The translations under genes and the position numbers were made by a program. A stretch of 64,000 bases of DNA from Rhizobium metallidurans. Lineage in GTDB: Bacteria; Pseudomonadota; Alphaproteobacteria; Rhizobiales; Rhizobiaceae. The notes below the pieces were generated by a model, which was not told where the DNA came from, searched no databases, and was given only the letters and a program-made list of their open reading frames with translations. Positions 24,251-34,972 of the stretch are shown one piece after another (positions within the stretch are counted from its first letter, which is position 1; each line of letters begins with the position of its first letter). The DNA lies in NCBI RefSeq assembly GCF_014196505.1, contig NZ_JACIDW010000017.1, positions 1 to 64,000 on the forward strand, in the 5' to 3' direction.

Positions 24251-25369
24251 ATGCCCCTGATAAACCTCCCAGCCTTCTCCGAAGACCTGCTCGCCGAATT
24301 CGCCGCCCGCCGCACCGAGCGCGTCGACACCCCGGTCATCCAGCCGGCCGAGCCCTTTCTCGATATCGCCGGCGAGGACCTTCGCCGCCGCATCTTCATG
24401 ACCGAGAGCGAAACCGGCGCCAGCCTGTGTCTCCGCCCGGAATTCACCATTCCCGTCTGCCTGCGCCATATCGAAAGCGCCATGGGCACGCCGAAGCGCT
24501 ATGCCTATCTGGGCGAGGTGTTCCGCCAGCGCCGCGAAGGCGGCAATGAGTTCTATCAGGCGGGCATCGAAGATCTCGGTGACATCAACATCCCGAGCGC
24601 CGACGCCCGCGCCATCGGCGATGCGGCGGCCGTGCTGTCGCGCCTGCTGCCGGGCAAGAAACTGGCCGTCACGCTCGGCGATCAGGCCGTGTTCGAAGCC
24701 GTCGTCCAGGCGCTTGGCCTGCCGCTCGGCTGGCAGAAGCGGCTGATCCATGCCTTCGGCGACACCACCCATCTCGAAGCGCTGCTCGCCAGCCTCGTCA
24801 GCCCGCAATTCGTCACCGGCCTCAGCGACGATATCGCGCGCCTACTGGGCGCCGACGACGAGGAGGCGCTCGTCGCCCATATCGATGCCACGATGCAGGC
24901 GACGGGCTATTCCACCAATGCCAGCCGTTCGCCGCAGGATATCGCCCGCAGGCTGAAAGAGAAGCTGATCCTGTCGGAAACCCGGCTCGATGACGCGGCC
25001 TTCCTTGTCCTCAAGAAGTTCCTGTCGCTCAACGTGCCGCTGATCAACGCTTCGGCGGCGCTTTCCGGCTTCGCCGATGCCGCCGGCCTCAAGCTCGGCA
25101 ATGCCCTGTCGCGCTTCGATGGTCGCGTCGCGGCGCTCGCCAATGCCGGCGTCGATCTCGCGCTGATCGATTATCGCGCCGCCTTCGGCCGCCCGCTGGA
25201 TTACTACACCGGCCTCGTCTTCGAGATCGGCGTCGAGGGTTCCGATGCCGTGCTCGCCGGTGGCGGCCGCTTCGACAAGCTGATGACCCTGCTCGGCGCG
25301 AAAGAACGCATCCCCGCCGTCGGCTTCTCGCTGTGGCTGGATCGCATCGAAACGGAAAGGGCCGCCTGA
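24251..25369 (+). CDS. hisZ: ATP phosphoribosyltransferase regulatory subunit
   Basis: 372-aa HisRS-like protein that assembles with short-form HisG and confers histidine feedback control on the first step of histidine synthesis. Seen: LRPEFTIPVCLRHI, YLGEVFRQRREGGNEFYQAG and the relic active-site region RPLDYYTGLVFE, GGGRFD and GFSLWLDR, but no anticodon-binding domain. It overlaps hisG by three nt (TGATG-type junction at 25367-25371). The ATG at 24251 uses a Shine-Dalgarno lying at the edge of the E2 repeat. Confidence 0.95.
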   Translation: MPLINLPAFSEDLLAEFAARRTERVDTPVIQPAEPFLDIAGEDLRRRIFMTESETGASLCLRPEFTIPVCLRHIESAMGTPKRYAYLGEVFRQRREGGNEFYQAGIEDLGDINIPSADARAIGDAAAVLSRLLPGKKLAVTLGDQAVFEAVVQALGLPLGWQKRLIHAFGDTTHLEALLASLVSPQFVTGLSDDIARLLGADDEEALVAHIDATMQATGYSTNASRSPQDIARRLKEKLILSETRLDDAAFLVLKKFLSLNVPLINASAALSGFADAAGLKLGNALSRFDGRVAALANAGVDLALIDYRAAFGRPLDYYTGLVFEIGVEGSDAVLAGGGRFDKLMTLLGAKERIPAVGFSLWLDRIETERAA

Positions 25370-26064
25370 TGACCATCACCATCGCGCTGCCCTCCAAGGG
25401 CCGGATGAAGGACGATGCCTCGGCCATCTTCGAGAAGGCCGGCATGAAGATCACCGCCGTCGGCAACGACCGCTCCTATCGCGGCCGCGTCGAAGGCTGG
25501 GATGATGTCGAGGTCGCCTTCCTCTCGGCCTCCGAGATTTCCAAGGAACTCGCCAATGGCACCGTCGATTTCGGCGTCACCGGCGAAGACCTGATCCGCG
25601 AAGGCTTGGCGGAAGCCGACAAGCGCGTCGAATTCTGCGCCCGCCTCGGCTTCGGCCATGCCGATGTCATCGTCGCCGTGCCGGAGATCTGGCTCGATGT
25701 CGACAGCATGGCCGATCTCGGCGATGTCGCCACCGATTTCCGCGCCCGCCACGGCCGCCGCCTGACGATCGCCACCAAATACTGGCGGCTGACGCAGCAG
25801 TTCTTCTCGCGCCAGCATGGCATCCAGCTCTATCGTATCGTCGAGAGCCTGGGCGCCACCGAGGGCGCGCCGGCATCGGGCTCGGCCGATATCATCGTCG
25901 ATATCACCTCGACGGGCTCGACGCTGCGCGCCAACCACCTGAAGATCCTGTCGGATGGCGTCATCCTGCGCTCCGAGGCCTGCCTCGTACGTGCCCGCAA
26001 GGAAAGCCACGCCGACGAGCCTTCCGTTGCGCGCCTCATCGAAGCCGTCAGCGCCGCGCTCTGA
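25369..26064 (+). CDS. hisG: ATP phosphoribosyltransferase catalytic subunit, short form
   Basis: Catalyses ATP + PRPP to phosphoribosyl-ATP, the first step of histidine biosynthesis. 231 aa from ATG 25369, the length of the short form that needs HisZ, which is encoded immediately upstream. Seen: ITIALPSKGRMKDDA at the N-terminus, DFGVTGEDLIRE, and the PRPP loop region DIIVDITSTGSTLRANHLK. No C-terminal regulatory ACT-like domain is present. A good hairpin terminator follows (26091-26126). Confidence 0.96.
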   Translation: MTITIALPSKGRMKDDASAIFEKAGMKITAVGNDRSYRGRVEGWDDVEVAFLSASEISKELANGTVDFGVTGEDLIREGLAEADKRVEFCARLGFGHADVIVAVPEIWLDVDSMADLGDVATDFRARHGRRLTIATKYWRLTQQFFSRQHGIQLYRIVESLGATEGAPASGSADIIVDITSTGSTLRANHLKILSDGVILRSEACLVRARKESHADEPSVARLIEAVSAAL

Positions 26065-26090
26065 CATCTATCGTCGTGATTGCTCACGAA

Positions 26091-26126
26091 AAAGCCCGCC
26101 GCCAGATAACCTGACGGCGGGCTTTC
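26091..26126. terminator. Bidirectional terminator between hisG and the DoxX gene
   Basis: AAAGCCCGCCG and CGGCGGGCTTT form a perfect 11-bp stem around a 13-nt loop, flanked by A-rich and T-containing ends on either side. It lies between convergent genes (hisG stop at 26064, DoxX stop at 26154) and should serve both. Confidence 0.85.
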
Positions 26127-26153
26127 ATGCTTGGGAGGCTTAAGTGGCGCCGA

Positions 26154-26600
26154 TTATGCGGCAGCCGGCAGGGCGCCGCGGCGCGCGTCGATCGAGTAGA
26201 GGCCCGGGCCGAAGGTGGCGAGCAGGATGTAGGCGCCGGCAAGCGTGACGTTCTTCATCAGCATGATGCCGTTGAGAGCGTTGATCCAGCCGAGAGCGGC
26301 ATCCGGCCAGCCGGGAACGGCAACGGTGCCGGAGTGGAACACAGCGCCGGTGAAGACGCAGAACGCAGCCAGTGCCCAGCCGACGATCTTCGTCTGGAAG
26401 CCGACGAGAACGGCAAGACCGGTGACGAGTTCGAACAGGCCGGCGAGGTAGGCAAGCGCGGTGGCGGCGGGCAGGCCGGCGCCGGTGATCATGCCGGCGG
26501 TGCCGGTCGGGTCGGTCAGCTTGCCGAAGCCGGAATAGATGAAGATGAAGGAGAGGAGGATGCGGGCGACGAGAATGACGACGTTCTGGCTATTGGACAT
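26154..26600 (-). CDS. DoxX family membrane protein
   Basis: 148 aa, four predicted transmembrane helices. Seen: VARILLSFIFIYSGFGKLTDPTGTA at the N-terminus, the usual DoxX start, then LAYLAGLFELVTGLAVLVGF and the C-terminal ALNGIMLMKNVTLAGAYILLA. DoxX-type proteins sit in the inner membrane and have been linked to thiol or redox stress in some bacteria; the exact role here is unknown. It is divergent from a glutathione S-transferase gene (209 bp between starts), and a shared redox-stress context is possible. Confidence 0.88.
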   Translation of the reverse strand: MSNSQNVVILVARILLSFIFIYSGFGKLTDPTGTAGMITGAGLPAATALAYLAGLFELVTGLAVLVGFQTKIVGWALAAFCVFTGAVFHSGTVAVPGWPDAALGWINALNGIMLMKNVTLAGAYILLATFGPGLYSIDARRGALPAAA

Positions 26601-26809
26601 GGAACTGTCTCCGGTTGAATGAGTTGAGACCGCTGTGCCCCCGGCACGGTTGTCGATCTCGTATGCATCGTTTTTCCTCTTTTTTAGTATCTATGGAAAG
26701 ATGGACGGCAGCTGACAGTTCGTTCAGTAATAGTGAACGATGATGGCGGCTTGCCAGTGCACCGCGCGCTCTTCTATGGTCGGCATCTAGCCCCAAATGG
26801 AGACTTCAG

Positions 26810-27520
26810 ATGGCAGATCTTTCCGCATTCCCGATCACCAAACGCTGGCCGGCAAGCAACCCCGATATCATCCAGCTCTATTCGCTGCCGACGCCGAACG
26901 GCGTGAAAGTGTCGATTGCGCTGGAGGAACTGGCACTCCCCTACGAGCCGCACCTGATCTCCTTCGGCACCAACGATCAGAAGTCTCCGGAATTCCTGTC
27001 GCTCAATCCGAACGGCCGCATTCCGGCGATCATCGATCCCAATGGTCCCGGCGGCAGGCCGATCGGCCTGTTCGAATCCGGTGCGATCCTCGTCTACCTC
27101 GCCGAGAAGACCGGCAAGCTCATGCCACCGGATGCGGCCGGCCGCTACGAGACAATCCAGTGGGTGTTCTTTCAGATGGGCGGCATCGGGCCGATGTTCG
27201 GCCAGTTCGGCCACTTCCATAAGTTCGCCGCCGAAAAGGTCGCCAACAATTCCTATCCGGTGGAACGCTACCGTGACGAGTCCAGGCGGCTGCTCGGTGT
27301 GCTGGAAGAGCGTCTGCAGGACCGCCAGTGGATCATGGGTGACGCCTATACGATCGCCGACATCACCACATTCCCGTGGGTGCGCGGCGCCGACGTCTTC
27401 TATGGCGGCCGTGAACTCCTGGAATACGACAAGTTCCCGGCGGTGATGGACTGGCTGAAGCGTTGCATCGCCCGCCCGGCCAGCGAGAAAGGGCTGAACA
27501 TCCCGGCGCGCCCGGCCTGA
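26810..27520 (+). CDS. Glutathione S-transferase, YfcG/Ure2p-like
   Basis: 236 aa. N-terminal thioredoxin-like domain with YSLPTPNGVKVSIALEELALPYE, NPNGRIPAIIDP (cis-Pro glutathione site) and LFESGAILVYLAEK (Glu-Ser glutathione contact), then an all-helical C-terminal domain. The Thr-Pro-Asn region in place of a catalytic Cys/Ser fits the Nu-class (YfcG) disulfide-bond reductase type. ATG 26810 has GGAG shortly upstream. A terminator follows at 27552. It would use the glutathione made through gshA. Confidence 0.93.
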   Translation: MADLSAFPITKRWPASNPDIIQLYSLPTPNGVKVSIALEELALPYEPHLISFGTNDQKSPEFLSLNPNGRIPAIIDPNGPGGRPIGLFESGAILVYLAEKTGKLMPPDAAGRYETIQWVFFQMGGIGPMFGQFGHFHKFAAEKVANNSYPVERYRDESRRLLGVLEERLQDRQWIMGDAYTIADITTFPWVRGADVFYGGRELLEYDKFPAVMDWLKRCIARPASEKGLNIPARPA

Positions 27521-27551
27521 GCCTTCGGCGGCAACGCGGGCCCAAAACGTC

Positions 27552-27579
27552 AAAAGCCGGAGCGATGCCCCGGCTTTTT
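27552..27579 (+). terminator. Rho-independent terminator after the glutathione S-transferase
   Basis: AAAAGCCGG and CCGGCTTTTT form a 9-bp stem around a 9-nt loop and end in five T. It lies 31 bp after the stop and just before the convergent PAS gene, so it may act in both directions. Confidence 0.85.
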
Positions 27580-27595
27580 GTCATGGCGGCGAATA

Positions 27596-28099
27596 TTACT
27601 GGCGGCGGACCGCGGCCTTGCCGGCGTCGGCCTCTATGCGCGGGAAGATGAACATGCCGATCATGCTGCCATTGCCTTCCTCTTCGTAGCCGTTCGATTC
27701 CCCCATGCAGAACATCGGCTGGCGGTAGCCGTTCGGCAGGATGATCGTGGTCGAAAAACAGAAGGACGAGGACCGCGCCGCGGCCTGTTCGAAAATCTGG
27801 ACGATGCGGCCACGATCCTTCGGATCATAGCAGCGCATCAGGCTGAGCAAGCCGCATTCCCGCACGGTCAGCCCATGAAGCCGGGCGCTTCGTTCCTGAA
27901 GGTGGATCACGCCGCTGGAAAAGTCTCCGACCCAGCTTTCGGAAATGGAAAGCTGAGCAAGCATGTCGGGATTGTTGTCGTTGAGTTCCAGCGATCCACG
28001 CATGAGCGGTGCGGATGCGGCGGCTTTTGTTATCTTAAACAAATTGTTCCCCAGTTTGGGCGCAGCGTTCTCCCACGCTGCACACCCGGCAAACATCAC
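27596..28099 (-). CDS. Single-domain PAS-fold protein
   Basis: 167 aa, apparently soluble. The pattern WVGDFSSGVIHLQERSARLHGL, then CYDPKDRGRIVQIFEQA, then FSTTIILPNGYRQPMFCMG and MIGMFIFPR matches a PAS_3-type sensor domain (strand-helix core, DPKDR, lPnG, then G...i-F). No kinase, cyclase or DNA-binding domain is attached, so it would signal through a partner protein. The start is uncertain: GTG 28099, ATG 28096 and ATG 28003 are possible and none has a good Shine-Dalgarno; the first 30 residues may not be translated. Confidence 0.65.
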   Translation of the reverse strand: MMFAGCAAWENAAPKLGNNLFKITKAAASAPLMRGSLELNDNNPDMLAQLSISESWVGDFSSGVIHLQERSARLHGLTVRECGLLSLMRCYDPKDRGRIVQIFEQAAARSSSFCFSTTIILPNGYRQPMFCMGESNGYEEEGNGSMIGMFIFPRIEADAGKAAVRRQ

Positions 28100-28652
28100 A
28101 GATTCAGTCGGCGCCGGGCATCATGCTCGGTGCGTGGAAAATAGCGTTCCGAGCGGTCGCTCCGTTGATTGAGCCCACTCTGCCCAGCCTTTCCAAAATA
28201 TGCAACTTCTAATTTAATTCAGGATAAATAACTCGGTGCATGCGTCAATGCAATTCTGAGCGACGTTGGCGGTGCGGCGGCAAGAGCGTCTGAACGAAGC
28301 GCCGAACGCAGCGCGAATTTATAAGTTTTTTTGCAGGAACGGCAACGGCTTTTCACGCGCTCTCGCAAGTGCGCGCCATGCGGCAAATAAGCAAAAATAA
28401 CGGAAAGGTTGATGAAAACCTGCTAAATAAAGCGCGATTGATGGACTTGCGGGGTTTTCAGGCCGCTGGCGGCAACCATTGGATCGAAAACTCTTTTGTT
28501 TCGGGCGTTTGAAGCACCAGCAAAAATCGTCCACCGAGCAAGCTTCACGAAAGCCTCGCCGCCGTCTCTGGTCGGCAATTAGCCTGATTATACGTTTCAC
28601 CAGTCGGTTGAAAAAATCGACGCTCGAATGTGAGTGCGAATCACATAACGAA
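28100..28652. other. Long AT-richer intergenic region, no gene recognised
   Basis: About 550 bp between the PAS gene start and the groEL terminator. GC is visibly lower than in the flanks, especially 28200-28450. Open frames on both strands here have no ribosome binding site and look like composition artefacts. It contains the PAS gene promoter somewhere; no repeat, tRNA or known regulatory RNA was recognised. Confidence 0.45.
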
Positions 28653-28676
28653 AAGGGCGACCCGAGGGCCGCCCTT
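28653..28676 (-). terminator. Rho-independent terminator of groESL
   Basis: On the minus strand AAGGGCG pairs with CGCCCTT around a 10-nt loop and is followed directly by TTTT. It lies about 50 bp past the groEL stop. Confidence 0.8.
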
Positions 28677-28723
28677 CCGTAACCTGAACCGGTTGGCTCA
28701 GATGTGATGACCTTATGGTCTGA

Positions 28724-30364
<1,641 letters not shown>

Positions 30365-30419
30365 TTTGAGAACTCCTGAAAAGGGGTGTCAGCGAATTAC
30401 GATGAAGGGAACCGGCTGA

Positions 30420-30716
30420 TCAGCCGATGATGCCCATGATGTCGGCTTCCTTCATGATCAGAAGGTCTTCGCCGTTGATCTTGACTTCGGTGCCGGACCA
30501 CTTGCCGAACAGAACGCGGTCGCCAGCCTTTACGTCGAGAGCGACGACCTTGCCGGACTCGTCACGAGCGCCGGTGCCGACGGCGACGATTTCGCCTTCC
30601 TGCGGCTTTTCCTTGGCGGTGTCAGGAATGATGATGCCGCCCTTGGTCTTTTCTTCGGACTCAACGCGGCGAACAACGACGCGATCGTGAAGGGGGCGGA
30701 AGTTGGTGCTTGCCAT
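30420..30716 (-). CDS. groES: Co-chaperonin GroES (10 kDa)
   Basis: 98 aa, caps the GroEL chamber. Seen: FRPLHDRVVVRRVESEEKTKGGIIIPDTAKEKP with the mobile loop (EEKTKGGIIIP), and VLFGKWSGTEVKINGEDLLIMKE at the C-terminus. ATG 30716 has GAGGGA upstream. It is first in the groESL operon; a CIRCE operator lies 58 bp upstream, so HrcA repression with heat induction is expected. Confidence 0.98.
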   Translation of the reverse strand: MASTNFRPLHDRVVVRRVESEEKTKGGIIIPDTAKEKPQEGEIVAVGTGARDESGKVVALDVKAGDRVLFGKWSGTEVKINGEDLLIMKEADIMGIIG

Positions 30717-30774
30717 TGTCTAATCCCTCGATCAAATGACACTCGCAGGCCGATATGGCCCACACGGATGGGTG

Positions 30775-30801
30775 TTAGCACTCTCCTCTGGTGAGTGCTA
30801 G
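30775..30801 (-). promoter_or_regulatory. CIRCE operator (HrcA binding site) of groESL
   Basis: TTAGCACTC, 9 bp, GAGTGCTAG: matches the CIRCE consensus TTAGCACTC-N9-GAGTGCTAA in 17 of 18 arm positions. It lies between the promoter (30810-30837) and groES, in the 5' untranslated region, where HrcA normally represses chaperonin transcription. Confidence 0.95.
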
Positions 30802-30809
30802 CGACCTGC

Positions 30810-30837
30810 ATTTAGGAGCGCCCATCTGGGGAGTCAA
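30810..30837 (-). promoter_or_regulatory. groESL promoter
   Basis: On the minus strand CTTGACT (-35, TTGACT at 30832-30837) is followed after 16 bp by CTAAAT (-10, 30810-30815), just upstream of CIRCE. The CTTGAC and CCTAAAT shapes fit both the housekeeping and the heat-shock (RpoH) promoter types of alphaproteobacteria, so dual control is possible. Confidence 0.6.
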
Positions 30838-31157
30838 GGGAAGCGGTCGTAATTTTCCGACGCCCCGTCTCTATAGCCGTTTGATGGCAAAGTTGTGAAC
30901 CTGTCGCCCACGCCTTCCGGGCGGGAAAACGCGCCAATGGTTAATGCCCGAAAGGGGAGGGCGATGTCCGTTTCTCAGCCCCGGCATCGTGATCCGTCAT
31001 TGTCATAAACCCGTGTCCGGAATTTGCGACATGCGATCGGGCAGCGCCGGCTCGCTCGCGCCGTCGGGCCGGGGCCAGTCCAGGATTGTCCGGCCCCGAT
31101 GCGGGTGATATCGAGCGACGGGGCAGCCGGCAGAGGTCGGAAAACGAGAGCGAATTG

Positions 31158-32576
31158 ATGAGCGTGGACGGAGCGGTGATGGCGGATGACAGCGTGGCAT
31201 CGGTGCCGCTTGTCGAGGCTGTCCGTGTCTGGGCCAGGATCGGCTGTCTGAGCTTCGGCGGTCCCGCCGGCCAGATCGCCCTGATGCACCGGACCATCGT
31301 CGACGAAAAGCGCTGGATCTCCGAGGACCGCTTCCTGCACGCACTGAACTACTGCATGCTGCTGCCGGGACCCGAGGCGCAGCAGCTCGCCACCTATATC
31401 GGCTGGCTGATGCATGGCGTGCGCGGCGGCATCCTCGCCGGCCTGCTCTTCATCCTGCCGGGCTTCGTCGTGATGCTCGGGCTTTCGGCTCTTTACGCCG
31501 TCTTCCAGGAAACCGCCTGGCTTCCCGCCCTGTTCTTCGGGCTCAAGGCGGCCGTTCTCGCCGTCGTCGTCGAGGCCTTGCTGCGCCTTGCCCGCCGCGC
31601 CCTGAAGACCCGCGTGCACTATTACATCGCGATTGCATCGTTCCTGGCGCTGTTCATGCTGAACGCGCCGTTCCCCATCGTCGTCATCCTCGCCGGCCTC
31701 ACAGGCTTCGCGCTGCACCGCTACGCCAGCCGCAACGCGCCGGCTGAAGCCGTCCAGGCCCGGGCATCGCAACGCCGCTTGCCCGCCTTCACGACCCACA
31801 CGGTCGCCCGGCCACTCCTTGTTCTCGTCTTCTGGATCCTCGTCTGGCAGGCGCCGCTGCTTTTCGTCCGCAATCTGGAGGCTCCGACCGATCTGATCGC
31901 CGAGACGCTCAGCGGCGAAACCAATGTCTTCGGCGCGCTCTTCATCTTCTTCTCCAAGATGGCGGTCATCACTTTCGGCGGCGCCTATGCGGTTCTCTCC
32001 TATGTCGCGCAGGTCGCTGTCGGCCAGTATGCCTGGCTGCAGCCGGGCGAGATGCTGGATGGTCTGGCCCTGGCCGAAACCACGCCCGGCCCCCTGGTGC
32101 TCGTTCTCTGTTTCGTCGGCTTCCTCGCCGGCTACCGCAACCCGCTCTTCATGGCGCCGCTGCTGGGCGGCGCGCTTGGCGCCGCGCTGGTTGCCTGGGC
32201 CACCTTCGTGCCAAGCTTCGTCTGGATCTTCGCCGGCGCGCCCTACATCGAGAAGCTGCGCAACAACGCCGCCCTGACCGCGGCCCTGTCAGCCATCACC
32301 GCCGCCGTCGTCGGCGTCATCCTCAACCTGTCGCTCTGGTTCGGCCTGCACGTGCTCTTCGCCGAAGTCGGCCGGATATCGCTTCTGTCACGCGGCGCGG
32401 GCCTTCCCGTCGTCAGTTTCGCCTGGCCGCAATGGGCAACGCTCGACATAGCGGCGCTGGCGATCTTCGTGATCGCGTCCATCCTTTTGTTTTACGTCAA
32501 GATGGGCATGGTCAAGGTGTTGGGGCTCTCGGCCGCCGCCGGCCTCGCCATCAAGGGGGCGGCTCTTCTGCTCTGA
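31158..32576 (+). CDS. chrA: Chromate transporter, ChrA type (two CHR domains)
   Basis: Inner-membrane CHR-family protein of 472 aa, expected to export chromate by proton motive force. Two homologous halves are visible: IGCLSFGGPAGQIALM with LNYCMLLPGPEAQQLATYIG in the first, and MAVITFGGAYAVLSYV with LAETTPGPLVLVLCFVGF in the second, the standard long-chain ChrA layout. The start is set at ATG 31158 (MSVDGAV) with GAGAG upstream; ATG 31179 is possible. It stands alone, with no chrB regulator beside it. The 320 bp before it hold the groESL promoter and nothing else recognised. Confidence 0.9.
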   Translation: MSVDGAVMADDSVASVPLVEAVRVWARIGCLSFGGPAGQIALMHRTIVDEKRWISEDRFLHALNYCMLLPGPEAQQLATYIGWLMHGVRGGILAGLLFILPGFVVMLGLSALYAVFQETAWLPALFFGLKAAVLAVVVEALLRLARRALKTRVHYYIAIASFLALFMLNAPFPIVVILAGLTGFALHRYASRNAPAEAVQARASQRRLPAFTTHTVARPLLVLVFWILVWQAPLLFVRNLEAPTDLIAETLSGETNVFGALFIFFSKMAVITFGGAYAVLSYVAQVAVGQYAWLQPGEMLDGLALAETTPGPLVLVLCFVGFLAGYRNPLFMAPLLGGALGAALVAWATFVPSFVWIFAGAPYIEKLRNNAALTAALSAITAAVVGVILNLSLWFGLHVLFAEVGRISLLSRGAGLPVVSFAWPQWATLDIAALAIFVIASILLFYVKMGMVKVLGLSAAAGLAIKGAALLL

Positions 32577-32695
32577 AGGTGCGTCGGAGCGCATCGGGTC
32601 GCAAGAATTTCATACTCCCGCATTGCAAAATTTCTTGCCATCCAGGCGGGGCTTTGCCATGTCAGCCTTCATCGAATGAAAACCGGGACTTGGAA

Positions 32696-33544
32696 ATGGC
32701 GCAGCGCATCGAGAATTTCGCAGAGATCACCAGCCACTATGACGCGGTGTTCTGCGATGTGTGGGGCGTGCTGCATAACGGCGTTTCGCTCTTTCCGAAG
32801 GCCGCCGCCGCCCTGCAGGCCGCGCGCGAGGCCGGCCTGACGGTCGTCCTGATCACCAATTCACCGCGCATCGCGCCGCTGGTCGTCGATCAGCTCCGCC
32901 ACATCGGCATCCAGGACGAGGCCTATGATCGCATCGTCACCTCCGGCGATGTGACCCGCGGCCTGATCGCCGAGGGCCCGAAGAAGGTCTTCCTGCTCGG
33001 CCCGGATCGCGACATCGCCATCATCGAGGGCATCGGCGTCACCCGCGTTTCCGCCGAGGAGGCCGATTGCGTCGTCTGCACCGGCTTCTTCGACGACGAG
33101 ACAGAGACGCCCGAGGATTACACCGACATGTTGAAGGCCTTCCAGGCCCGCGACATCCCGATGATCTGCGCCAACCCCGACCTGATTGTCGAGCGTGGCC
33201 ACAAGATGATCCCCTGCGCCGGCGCCATGGCCGCCTACTACGATCAGCTCGGCGGCAAGACCCGCATTGCCGGCAAGCCGCACAAGCCGATTTATGACGC
33301 CGTGCTTTCGGTTGCCCGCGAAATCCGCGGCGACCTCAAGATGGACCGCATCCTGGCGATCGGCGACGGCATGCCGACCGACGTGCGCGGCGCTCTCGAT
33401 TACGGCCTCGACCTCCTTTATATCAGCGGCGGCATCCACGCGGCCGAATACACGCTGAACGGCGAAACCGACGAGGCGATCCTCACCGCCTATCTCGAAC
33501 GCGAGAAGGCAACGCCGAAATGGTGGATGCCACGTCTGGCGTGA
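32696..33544 (+). CDS. HAD-IIA family phosphatase (TIGR01459-like)
   Basis: 282 aa from ATG 32696. Seen: the nucleophile motif FCDVWGVLHNG near residue 20 (DxWGVL type), LITNSPR (motif II), the C2-type cap with CTGFFDDETETPEDY, AGKPHKPIYDAVL (motif III Lys) and LAIGDGMPTDVRGA (motif IV). This is the alphaproteobacterial subfamily of HAD-IIA sugar-phosphate phosphatases of unknown substrate; it often precedes ribF, as here. An inverted repeat (GCAAGAATTT near 32601 and AAATTTCTTGC near 32629) lies between it and chrA and could be a chrA terminator or an operator. Confidence 0.88.
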   Translation: MAQRIENFAEITSHYDAVFCDVWGVLHNGVSLFPKAAAALQAAREAGLTVVLITNSPRIAPLVVDQLRHIGIQDEAYDRIVTSGDVTRGLIAEGPKKVFLLGPDRDIAIIEGIGVTRVSAEEADCVVCTGFFDDETETPEDYTDMLKAFQARDIPMICANPDLIVERGHKMIPCAGAMAAYYDQLGGKTRIAGKPHKPIYDAVLSVAREIRGDLKMDRILAIGDGMPTDVRGALDYGLDLLYISGGIHAAEYTLNGETDEAILTAYLEREKATPKWWMPRLA

Positions 33545-33614
33545 GCCCCTCGCGCAACGGCCGCGAGCCCAAAGCCTGCTTGTCTAAGCCAGAAGCATCA
33601 GTAAAGTCTGCCCG

Positions 33615-34601
33615 ATGACCGTCTTTCACCGCAACGAAACCCGAGAGCCCTTGCCCGATCACTTGCACGGCGGCGTGGTCGCCATCGGCAATTTCGACGG
33701 TGTGCATCGCGGTCATCAGTCGGTGCTGGAACGTGCGCTCGAGATCGCGCAGGCGCGCGGTGTTCCGGCCCTCGTGCTGACATTCGAGCCGCATCCGCGC
33801 ACGGTCTTCAACCCGCAGGCGCCGGTGTTCCGCCTGACGCCCGCGCCGTTGCGCGCCCGCATCCTGGAGGCCATGGGTTTCGGCGCGGTCATCGAATACC
33901 CCTTCGACCGCGCCTTTTCGCAGCGCTCGGCCGACGATTTCATCCATTCGATCCTGAAGGATTGGCTCTGTGCCTCCGAGGTCGTCACCGGCTTCGATTT
34001 CCATTTCGGTCGCGGCCGCGAAGGGGGGCCGGCTTTCCTCATGGAGGCCGGCAACAAATACGGTTTCGGCGTCACCCTGATCGACGCCTTTCGCGACGAG
34101 AATTCCGACGTCGTCTCCTCGAGCCGCATTCGAGCGCTCTTGAAGGCGGGCGAGGTCAACGAGGTCGCCGGCCTGCTCGGCTATCACTACACGGTCGAAT
34201 CCGAGGTGATCGGCGGCGAAAAGCTCGGCCGCCAGCTGGGCTTCCCGACGGCCAACATGCGCCTTCCGACCGAGGTCGAGCTGAAGCCCGGCATCTATGC
34301 CGTGCGCTTCCGCTTCGAGGACGGCACGATGCATGACGCGGTGGCGAGCTATGGCCGCCGCCCGACGGTCACCGACAACGGCGCGCCGCTGCTCGAGACC
34401 TATGTGTTCGATTTCTCCGGCGACCTCTACGGCCAGATCTGTTCCGTCTCCTTCTTCTCCTACCTGCGCCCCGAACTGAAGTTCGACGGTCTGGAACCGC
34501 TGGTCGAGCAGATGAACCGCGACAAGGACGAGGCGAGGGCGGTCCTGTCGGGCCTCCAGCCGATCAGCGCGCTCGACCGCAAGCTCTGCGGCCTCGCCTA
34601 G
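33615..34601 (+). CDS. ribF: Bifunctional riboflavin kinase / FAD synthetase
   Basis: 328 aa. The N-terminal nucleotidyltransferase domain makes FAD from FMN and ATP (GNFDGVHRGHQ near residue 25, LTFEPHPR, SSSRIRALLKAGEV); the C-terminal kinase domain makes FMN from riboflavin (GEKLGRQLGFPTANM, PGIYAVRF, LETYVFDFSGDLYGQ). The length and domain order are standard. It follows the HAD phosphatase by 70 bp. In many genomes ribF is adjacent to ileS; here mctP and a HicBA module lie between them, suggesting insertion. Confidence 0.96.
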   Translation: MTVFHRNETREPLPDHLHGGVVAIGNFDGVHRGHQSVLERALEIAQARGVPALVLTFEPHPRTVFNPQAPVFRLTPAPLRARILEAMGFGAVIEYPFDRAFSQRSADDFIHSILKDWLCASEVVTGFDFHFGRGREGGPAFLMEAGNKYGFGVTLIDAFRDENSDVVSSSRIRALLKAGEVNEVAGLLGYHYTVESEVIGGEKLGRQLGFPTANMRLPTEVELKPGIYAVRFRFEDGTMHDAVASYGRRPTVTDNGAPLLETYVFDFSGDLYGQICSVSFFSYLRPELKFDGLEPLVEQMNRDKDEARAVLSGLQPISALDRKLCGLA

Positions 34602-34774
34602 GTCGCTTCCACACCGAAATCGGAGATCGCGGAACGGCGGTGCCTGACGCCGCCATCGACGAACTGTGTCTTTTTCGCGGCGACAACGCTTGCCGTGACG
34701 TGCGGCTGGCATATGTCATCTATCTGATAAGACGCGGATAAGCTGCGCCGGATCCCGCGAAAGGCACTCTCCTC

Positions 34775-34972
34775 ATGGACAAAAGATTTGGAACGGCGGC
34801 CTGCTGGCTGCTCATCATTCCCTATATCGGGCTGCTCTGGGTCCCCTTCTACAATTTCCGCGATCCCGTGCTCTTCGGCTTCCCCTTCTTCTACTGGTAT
34901 CAGCTCCTCTGGGTGCCGATCACCGCCTTCCTGACCTGGATCGCCTACCGGAGCATGCGCAATGACGACTGA
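34775..34972 (+). CDS. DUF3311 small membrane protein
   Basis: 65 aa with two transmembrane helices (CWLLIIPYIGLLWVPFYNF and YWYQLLWVPITAFLTWIAY). DUF3311 proteins accompany sodium:solute symporters, and here the gene overlaps the symporter start by 11 nt, so the two are translationally coupled. It probably serves as a small accessory subunit of the transporter; the mechanism is unknown. Confidence 0.88.
   Translation: MDKRFGTAACWLLIIPYIGLLWVPFYNFRDPVLFGFPFFYWYQLLWVPITAFLTWIAYRSMRNDD

Noticed and set aside
28319..28600. Minus-strand 93-codon open frame upstream of the groEL terminator
   Set aside because: No ribosome binding site, no homology pattern, and a Phe/Arg/Leu-rich composition expected from AT-richer noncoding DNA; it would also lack a promoter of its own.
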